Of a stretch of 64,000 nt of DNA, positions 57,890-64,000 are shown piece by piece. A model generated the notes under the pieces. It ran no database searches. It was not told the DNA's origin and saw only the letters and a list, made by a program, of their open reading frames with translations. The position numbers and the translations under genes were made by a program. The DNA comes from Hanleya hanleyi. Lineage: Eukaryota; Mollusca; Polyplacophora; Lepidopleurida; Hanleyidae. Every line of letters starts with the position of its first letter. Within the stretch, counting starts at the first letter, position 1. The DNA lies in contig JAVTVY010045590.1 in NCBI GenBank assembly GCA_036873755.1, forward strand, positions 62,001 through 126,000. Direction: 5' to 3'.

Positions 57890-59642
57890 CAAGCTCTGAC
57901 TATCGATGTCGCAACATTGTCCCCTCCGAACCTTGCCGAAAGGGTGACCTTGGACCGTTTGACCTGGATGTGACCTTTGACCTTTTGACCCGAGATGACC
58001 CATGAGGGGCTCGCCTAGACCACAAAAACGTCTATGTCCATACCCTTTGGCTACTGCGCATGCGCAGCATGACGTCAGTTCCACATTACACCCACCCCGT
58101 CGGATACTCCCTCACATAGGCTTCACATGGATACCTCACTCGATCCCATCGACCCAATAGGGGCCTACCTAAACCCAAACACACCCACACACACCCCAAA
58201 AATGCCTGCTTTCTATACTACAGCCAGGCTGCGCGTGCGCAGAGTATTGACAACGTACGAACCATTAGTGTAGTCAAGTGCTCCTGCATGAGAGCTTCAA
58301 AATAAGACCTCATACGACACCATTGGACCACCAGGGACTCACCTAGACTCCAACATGTCCACCCGTATGGATTTATACATACATTGGGCTTATATCCCAG
58401 TATATGGGTCTATATGGGTCTCGGTGACTTTTTTCAAAAATTTCACCGATTCGTGCCGGCACACTTCCTATCGTGTTCTAAATGACGAGACTAAGAAAAC
58501 AAATCCAAACAACCCTACCGCAAATGTATAGAAGTAGGTTTCCCAGTGGGACAAACATCGGTCCTACACCCCCAGTATGGGACTATATGGGTGTATATGG
58601 GTCTCGGTGACTTTTTTCAAAAATTTCACCGATTCGTGCCGGCACACTTCCTATCGTGTTCTAAATGACGAGACTAAGAAAACGAGACCCCACAACCTAT
58701 AAATGTCGAGAAGTAGGTTTCCCAGGATGGTCCTATACCCCCCATACCCCATATAGGCATTTTCCCGTAATTTAGGATAAAGTCCGTGTTCCGTATTTTT
58801 TCAGGAAAATTTTTACATACACCCACCCTGGAACTAGGGGGAGATAACTCTATTGATAGGCAAGCCCCGTTAAGCCCGGCGACCTATATACCCCCCATAG
58901 GCATTTTCTCGGATTTTTCGATAAAGTCCGTGTTCCGGGGTTTTGTTTTTTTTTGAGGAAAATTTTTACATGCACCCACCCATGACTGGATGCCCCTTCA
59001 CATAGGCTTCACTTTGATACCTCATACAATTCCATCGGCCCATTAGGGGCTCCCCTAGCTCCCAACACGTCTATTTTCATACCCTTTGGCCACCGCGCAT
59101 GCGGAGAATGCCGATATTTCAACCCCACACCCAGCCCATCAAATGCCCCTTCACGAATGCTTCACATGGATACCTCATATGACCCCATTGGACCATTAGT
59201 GGCTCCCCTAGCTCCAAAACGTCTATTTCCATACCCTTTGGCCACCGCGCATGCGCAGAATGCCGATATGTCAACCCCACATCCAGCCCATTAGATGCCC
59301 CTTCACGAATGCTTCATACCTCACTCGACCCAATCGGACCATGCAGCGTATTTCAAGTCTAGGGACTACTTTTTCTCCGCGGAAGCTTTCTTCCGCGACT
59401 TCCGCGACCGCATTACCGCCAGACATGACCGCATCACCGCGGAGGAATTCGAGGTCAAAAGTCATGTGACCTTGCCTTCCCAGCCGAGGTCAAAAAAAGT
59501 GGTTTGGCCCGAGGTCAAAGGTCAATAGGGCTCGATTTCACGGGACACTACTTGCATAACAACCTTGCACCCCTTCCGACTAAAAGTGGTTTGGGCCGAG
59601 GTCAAAGGTCAATATGACTCGAAAAATGTTCTATATACTACT
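57890..59642 (-). repeat. Right TIR of element C
   Basis: Inverted copy of the left TIR with one fewer 180-bp repeat. Its inner edge carries TGACCTTTGACCTTTTGACC words (57,960-57,990) and GCGCATGCGCAG (about 58,058). It ends ...CTATATACTACT. Confidence 0.85.
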
Positions 59643-59965
59643 AACGTCGCTTCCAACAATTTTTCAGTTCTATCACGACGACGGAGTTTGGGGTGCCTAC
59701 TTGTGGGAGAGCAGTCCTAATGCTGCCATTTTATAGTGCATCCCCAATGAGATATCATACCGTAGGCAGACATGACACCCCACTCAGTCACATTATACCG
59801 ACACCGAGCCAGTCCTTGTTCTATCCTCTTAATTATGAGCGTCTCAAAGCGAGAAAGTTCCAGTTTTTCAAGTCTTGGGTATGACCCGACCGGAAATTGG
59901 ACCCATAACCTACCGATTACGAGGCGGACGCTCTTCCGGCAACCGCAGTGCGATGTCAACTTCTG
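59643..59965 (-). mobile_element. SINE body with tRNA-like head, split by element C
   Basis: The minus strand begins near 59,965 with a degenerate tRNA-like region (GCGTCCGCCTCGTAATC, then the B-box-like GGGTCCAATTTCC), continues through a long body, and ends CGACGTT where element C inserted. Its tail is at 51,518-51,549. The last 50 bp of body match the 5S-headed SINE at 23,838. Confidence 0.7.
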
Positions 59966-60103
59966 GTGTGGGTCAGCTCAATTCTCGATTTCAACTGTTT
60001 TCTGTCAACGTGTCACAATATATCTTTTAGGGTTGTGTCCATGCGCTGTTTTATGAATGCGTTAGGACCAGATTGAGTTATTTCCAATGCAATCGGTTGC
60101 ATT

Positions 60104-61093
60104 TCACATCCGTGAATGTGTATAAAGACAGGAAAGTCGTTTACGATAACTCTTACGAAAATCATCCGATAGGAAAGCATAAATTATGGGATTCACGCAA
60201 CTGTTCATGTAAGCAAGGCAATTTGAAGCTATTGTCACCGCTGTGAATTCCACTGTGTTAGGGCGGTGGCCAAAGCGAGTAATTAGAAAGATAATGTGGA
60301 GAGGTAGCCAACAACCAGCAAACATACCAAAGACGACGAGGACCATGCGTGTGACTTTCCGGGTGACTCTTTCTTTGGCGCGCAGGCGTCCAACTTGTTC
60401 AACTCTGCGAAACAGTCGTTTCAGTATGAGCCCGTAGAGGATACACATAATCAATAATGGAATGAAGTAACCAAAGGCAAAGAAAAATCCGGAACAAATT
60501 TCTCCTGTTCCAGACATGCTCAAATACACAGGAAAGTTTATACAAGATGATCTGTTATCTCCCCCGTATTCGTAATCCATTTGGCCATACTGTAAGATGA
60601 GTGGAATGTTGGTCAATAGAATAATGACCCAGATAATGATAATGCCGATGATGTACGTATTTCTCTCCGTGTATATGGTCATTGCGCGATTAGCGTGGAC
60701 AACGACCATGTATCGCCCCAGAGACATCAAAACAAGAGTATAAACATTACCGAATGCGCTTACAAACATCATGTAGTTTACGAATTTGCACCAAATAACT
60801 CCAAACGGCCAAACTGGTAGGGCGTAAGCTATGGCCTTAAACGGAACTCGAAATATTACGAATAAGAGGTCAGCCACTGCCAAACTCATAGTAAGAATGT
60901 TCGTCGTGCTTCGCATCTTTTTGTCGGATAACACAACCACTATCACTAAAACGTTCTCGAACACGCCAATGAAAGCGATGATACCAAATACTACTGGGAC
61001 AATAATGCCGATATGCTCGATATCTGTTACATTCTCTGTTGTCAAAACCGTCATCTCGAGCCCTCTTGGATACCATTTAATATTGCGGTTCAA
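60104..61093 (-). CDS. Allatostatin-A/galanin receptor-like GPCR, copy 5 (intact)
   Basis: A 329-codon single-exon class A receptor, predicted in the plasma membrane and coupled to a neuropeptide ligand (ligand inferred from family resemblance). Seen: ENVTDIEH near the N-terminus with an N-glycosylation sequon; TM1 with Asn (FENVLVIVVV); TM2 LAVADLL; WPFGVIWCK carrying the TM3 Cys; TM4 W with IILLTNIP; ECL2 Cys in RSSCINF; TM5 with FIPLLI; KVTRM into TM6 with CWLP; TM7 NPIIY; helix 8 FRKSYRKRL and a Cys. DRY is GRY, so the charged Asp is absent, as in copies 1-4 (VRY). The most complete and most diverged copy, and the likeliest functional gene here. An upstream in-frame Met could be the true start (about 14 residues from the next Met). 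Confidence 0.88.
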   Translation of the reverse strand: MNRNIKWYPRGLEMTVLTTENVTDIEHIGIIVPVVFGIIAFIGVFENVLVIVVVLSDKKMRSTTNILTMSLAVADLLFVIFRVPFKAIAYALPVWPFGVIWCKFVNYMMFVSAFGNVYTLVLMSLGRYMVVVHANRAMTIYTERNTYIIGIIIIWVIILLTNIPLILQYGQMDYEYGGDNRSSCINFPVYLSMSGTGEICSGFFFAFGYFIPLLIMCILYGLILKRLFRRVEQVGRLRAKERVTRKVTRMVLVVFGMFAGCWLPLHIIFLITRFGHRPNTVEFTAVTIASNCLAYMNSCVNPIIYAFLSDDFRKSYRKRLSCLYTHSRM

Positions 61094-61660
61094 TATGAAT
61101 GCCTTCTACACTAACTGCTCGCTAAACTAAACAAGTCGCGTCATTGGCTTATGGAGAGAATTGGGAGAAGATTCACCCAATCGTAAGTAGCGCCTGTGAA
61201 GAGGTTTGTTGGAACCAAACATGTGGGAAATCTGTACGAGTGACCAATCTGTGGAAAAGAAAACAACGTGAACTGAATTATACCGGTTTATACAGGTAAG
61301 ATTTCAGGTAAGTAAATTATCCCGCTTCAAATGTGCTTTTTTTGACTGAATAATATCTTTTACACGACAGTTTACAAATATATAGCTTGTTTTTGGAACG
61401 AGGCTAAGTGCCAAAAGAGAACAAAGGTGAGAGACATAAATCAACCTGGAAGCTGGCAAGACAGGAGGAGCTATGGAGATGGAAGGCACTACCAAATGTA
61501 CACGGCCAACACGGCTGACGTGTGGTGTTATTTAAAAGAACGATTCGCGCAATTCAACAGCCACGAAAATGGTGTTGATTAACAAAAATTTACCCTTATT
61601 TTTCAATATACGGGCATGCTTATTGTTGTCCTTGTTCATCGCCCGTTTGCTCGGGTCCAC
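61094..61660. other. GPCR copy 5 5' flank
   Basis: No gene is recognised. It is presumably the 5' UTR and promoter of the GPCR. GTAAGATTTCAGGTAAG near 61,295 has splice-like words, but no exon is supported. Confidence 0.35.
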
Positions 61661-61663
61661 ATC

Positions 61664-62250
61664 TAAACGTATTCGGGAAGTCCAGGATACTGTAACGGCA
61701 ATAAGTTTTGGAAGAGCTCTTTTCTTATTCTGATTGCATTTTTTAGAGCCACTGTGGGTGGTAACCCTATATCCTCTTTCAAGTTACGCTTGGTTTCCAT
61801 GATGGCCCTGTGCGTAGAATCTCTTCATTTCTAGCGGAAACAAGCTATACTGTCCATGGAGGGCTATGTCGGTTTTTCTGATATGGGGAAGTATGTACGT
61901 GTACGTCTGCTGTAAGTGTGTCTGTCCAGCGCCATTGATAGCCACATCTGGGGTATTAATAGCTGCCGTCGCAATACGATACCAAAAGGTGAGTCATCGT
62001 CTTCCTCACCCAGTCATCCCTGGGATTCATCCCTGAGATGTAGCCTGACTAAAATCGATCGAGGTTTCAGCCTGACTGTCAATGAATAGACTCTCAGTAT
62101 CAGTCGGTAGGCTCTCAGTTTCAGTCGGTATGCTCTCAGTATCGGCTTCTGGCGCGTCAGACTCTTCGTACCCATGTATATTATTCTGGTTCGCATCATA
62201 TCATAGTGTATGGTGAACGTGGGCCCGCACTCAGAGCAAGTATAAGACAT
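61664..62250 (-). pseudogene. Zinc-finger protein gene of the palindromic family, decayed copy (minus)
   Basis: Homologous along its whole length to 56,381-56,937. Start codon MSYTCSEC at 62,250, acidic/Thr-rich middle made of repeated ES(L/I)PTDTE-type words, then the C-terminal domain and a stop near 61,665. The second Cys pair is present, but an in-frame change replaces part of the finger (RHQ region), and several frame changes follow. The conserved CACAGTCGAC initiator precedes it. Confidence 0.75.
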
Positions 62251-62259
62251 GTTGACGGT

Positions 62260-63110
62260 TGATGTCGACTGTGCACGTTTTTCAGCTAGGGTTACCTATA
62301 ATTAACGCAACACAGTAATGCCCACCAACGCTTATCTTACTGTTTCAACGCCCAAGTGAGACAACTCAGAGGTTTTGATTTATCTAAATGATCACGTGAT
62401 ATCCCAAGGAATTGACACTAAGCCATTGTAACGCAGTGACGCCTGTCAACGCCCGTCGGCACGCCTTAACTCACGTCCCAAAGCCTCCACGCCCACTCAT
62501 ACCGCCTTAACGCTCTGTCGTAACGCCAGCACGCCGAAGTGATGTCATCGCACAAACATGATTTGATCATCCACCCTTGATCCATCGGAAGTGACGTCAT
62601 CACTAAAATACGCATGTGCATCAAGGCTGATGGTGCATCACGGCTGATGGTGCCGTAGGTACCATGGGGCACCCTATAGCCTACAAGCTATAGGGTACCG
62701 GCGGCACCACCAAGGTGAGTGCACATGCGTATGATGACGTCACTTTCGGAAATGACGCCACTTCCGGCAATGGCGTCGCTTCCAGCGATAATGCCAATTC
62801 AATCAAAGTCAAGGGCCGATGGTCAAAGCATGTGCGATGACGTCAAGTTATGGCTTTAAGATTGGGCGATAAGGCATTGAGACGGGCGTTAAGGCGTTGA
62901 GACGAGCGTTAATGCAAAACGACGAGCTTTGAGAGTCTCCCTGCGTTGATAAATTAATGTCTCTATTTTAGCATATCTCGTGATGATTTAGACCCATCAG
63001 AGCTTCTGAGATATCTCACTAGGGCGTTGAGACGTCACGATGAACGCTAGCGGGTGTTACTGTCTCACGTCCATAAAAGCAATCCTAGACGGAAGACGTG
63101 CACAGTCAAC
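62260..63110. promoter_or_regulatory. Divergent promoter region between two zinc-finger relics
   Basis: An imperfect inverted repeat centred near 62,685. Each side has GGGCGTT/AACGCCC words, TGACGTCA (62,592 and 62,734) and ACGCATGTGC-type words. The centre is a TACCCTATAG hairpin (62,665-62,697) like those of element B. A TATA-like CATAAAAG (63,072) and CACAGTC (63,101) lead into the plus-strand relic. Confidence 0.55.
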
Positions 63111-63114
63111 GTCT

Positions 63115-63500
63115 AACCGTCAACATAGATTACACTTGCGGACGCGCGATTATCAGATAATGACGCAAAACCAGAAGAATATATTTGAGTGAGGAGAGAC
63201 CAAGGCGCCAGAAGCCGATGCAGATACGAATAGCGTACCGGCTGAAACCGAGACTCTACCGACTGATACTGACAGCCACACTAAAAGTTCGCCTAATGAT
63301 AATCAAACTACATTTCAGGGATGCCTGAGTGAGGAAGATGAGAAACCCACCCACCTCCCAAAAGGGATTGTATTGCGACAGCGACTATTAATACCCACGT
63401 TGTGGATATCAAGGGCGCTGGACAAGAACATTTACAACAGGCGTACACCCATATTCGTCCCCATAGCAGAAAAACAGTACAATGAATTAGTGTCAGTTCT
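63115..63500 (+). pseudogene. Zinc-finger protein gene, decayed copy (plus)
   Basis: Same promoter block and coding order as 56,381, but the start codon is ATA, part of the finger is deleted, a stop follows the finger (TTGAGTGA near 63,186), and the sequence leaves the family inside the C-terminal domain (about 63,480). The acidic region and the TTTACAACAGGCGTACACCC segment are still recognisable. Confidence 0.7.
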
Positions 63501-63540
63501 TTGGGATATCATGTGATCATTTAGACCAAGCAGTGCTTCT

Positions 63541-63543
<3 letters not shown>

Positions 63544-63583
<40 letters not shown>
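63544..63583. repeat. (CT)n microsatellite
   Basis: About 20 CT dinucleotides. Confidence 0.95.
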
Positions 63584-63587
<4 letters not shown>

Positions 63588-63678
63588 TCTAGGCGTTAAT
63601 TCGGGTATTGGAGGGCGTTACCGTGTTACCTCTATCAAAATCAACATTAGCCGAAAGATGAGTACAGTTGACATCAAC

Positions 63679-63780
63679 ATGGCTTATCGTTGTCGAACGC
63701 TCGTTTACCGGACACTACGATATGACGCAGAAACAGAAGAATATGTATGGATACGACGACACCCAGGGGTCATCCTCTTA
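63679..63780 (+). pseudogene. Zinc-finger protein gene, third remnant
   Basis: ATGGCTTATCGTTGTCGAAC matches the start of the zinc-finger gene with a short deletion that removes the second Cys. The finger's His region follows in another frame. ACAGTTGACATCAACATGG keeps the initiator-to-start spacing. After about 100 bp homology is lost in a block with GTGCACATGCGCAC. Confidence 0.6.
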
Positions 63781-64000
63781 CACACCCACACTGAAAGAGA
63801 TTTTCCACTACTCTACGCGTGCACATGCGCACCTCAGAAGCTGCATTTTCTCTACTACTCCCCAAGTGCACATTCGCGTATCACCCCCAGTCTTCTTCTA
63901 CCCAACGAGAGCTTGACTCTTGGTTCTTGTGATGCTTTCAGAAATATGCAGTCAGTATATTTGTCTGCTGGGTCATATGAATTTTTTTCCATCAAGCTTT

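Larger units (their letters stand above)
52146..59642. mobile_element. Element C: coding member of the palindromic family (Polinton-like)
   Basis: A 7,497-bp element inserted in a SINE, with perfect 6-bp duplication AACGTC (52140-52145 and 59643-59648). Termini are AGTAGTATATAGAACATTTT and the exact inverse. TIRs are about 1.8-1.9 kb (52,146-54,060 and 57,890-59,642). The core holds three plus-strand genes (ATPase, small acidic protein, zinc-finger protein) and possibly one minus-strand frame. The 6-bp duplication, AG-type termini and A32-like packaging ATPase are Polinton/Maverick traits. PolB, integrase, protease and capsid genes are not seen. All three genes carry a frame break, so this copy is probably dead, or the sequence has errors. 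Confidence 0.85.

Noticed and set aside
3413..59642. Giant palindromes as assembly artefacts
   Set aside because: Six-base target duplications, matching empty sites in the paralogous block, and differing repeat numbers between arms are hard to explain by misassembly. Long reads would settle it.

Overview
This is eukaryotic DNA, most likely from a marine lophotrochozoan and probably a mollusc. The evidence is single-exon neuropeptide-type GPCR genes, SINEs of the kind common in mollusc genomes (a 5S-derived and a tRNA-like head sharing a 'TTTAACGTCG...ATCACGACG' body), Penelope and LINE fragments, Crypton-like tyrosine recombinase remnants and low gene density. Species assignment is inference.

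Layout. Five minus-strand copies of one allatostatin-A/galanin receptor-like GPCR lie at about 0.35-1.1, 21.5-22.4, 24.8-25.7, 44.9-45.8 and 60.1-61.1 kb. Only the last two have intact reading frames. The first four sit in a large segmental duplication. The block GPCR - Penelope fragment - Crypton-like pseudogene - GPCR occurs at about 1-23.4 kb and again at about 24.5-46.3 kb. Each block carries different insertions, so each serves as the empty-site control for the other.

The most striking content is a family of very large palindromic mobile elements. Element A (3413-18430) is a head-to-tail dimer of a 7.5-kb palindromic unit. Element B (31994-44239) is a 12.2-kb palindrome full of tandem arrays. 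Element C (52146-59642) has about 1.8-kb terminal inverted repeats (TIRs) around a 3.8-kb coding core. All three have perfect 6-bp target-site duplications and share arm modules. B and C both begin AGTAGTA. C encodes a C2H2 zinc finger fused to a viral-type A32/FtsK-HerA packaging ATPase, a small acidic protein, and a second C2H2 protein that shares its N- and C-terminal domains with the ATPase protein but has no ATPase. Each gene has its own TATA box plus a CAGTC-type initiator, and each carries one frame break. The 6-bp duplications, AG-type termini and ATPase point to a reduced Polinton/Maverick relative. No polymerase, integrase or capsid gene is visible. A fourth, decayed locus (about 61.66-64 kb) holds three more copies of the zinc-finger gene.

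Smaller foldback and MITE insertions with clear target duplications (20983, 27930, 49337, 50192, 50705, 51550) fill much of the rest. The window is therefore a decaying GPCR cluster repeatedly invaded by nested DNA transposons, with one candidate autonomous virus-like element.
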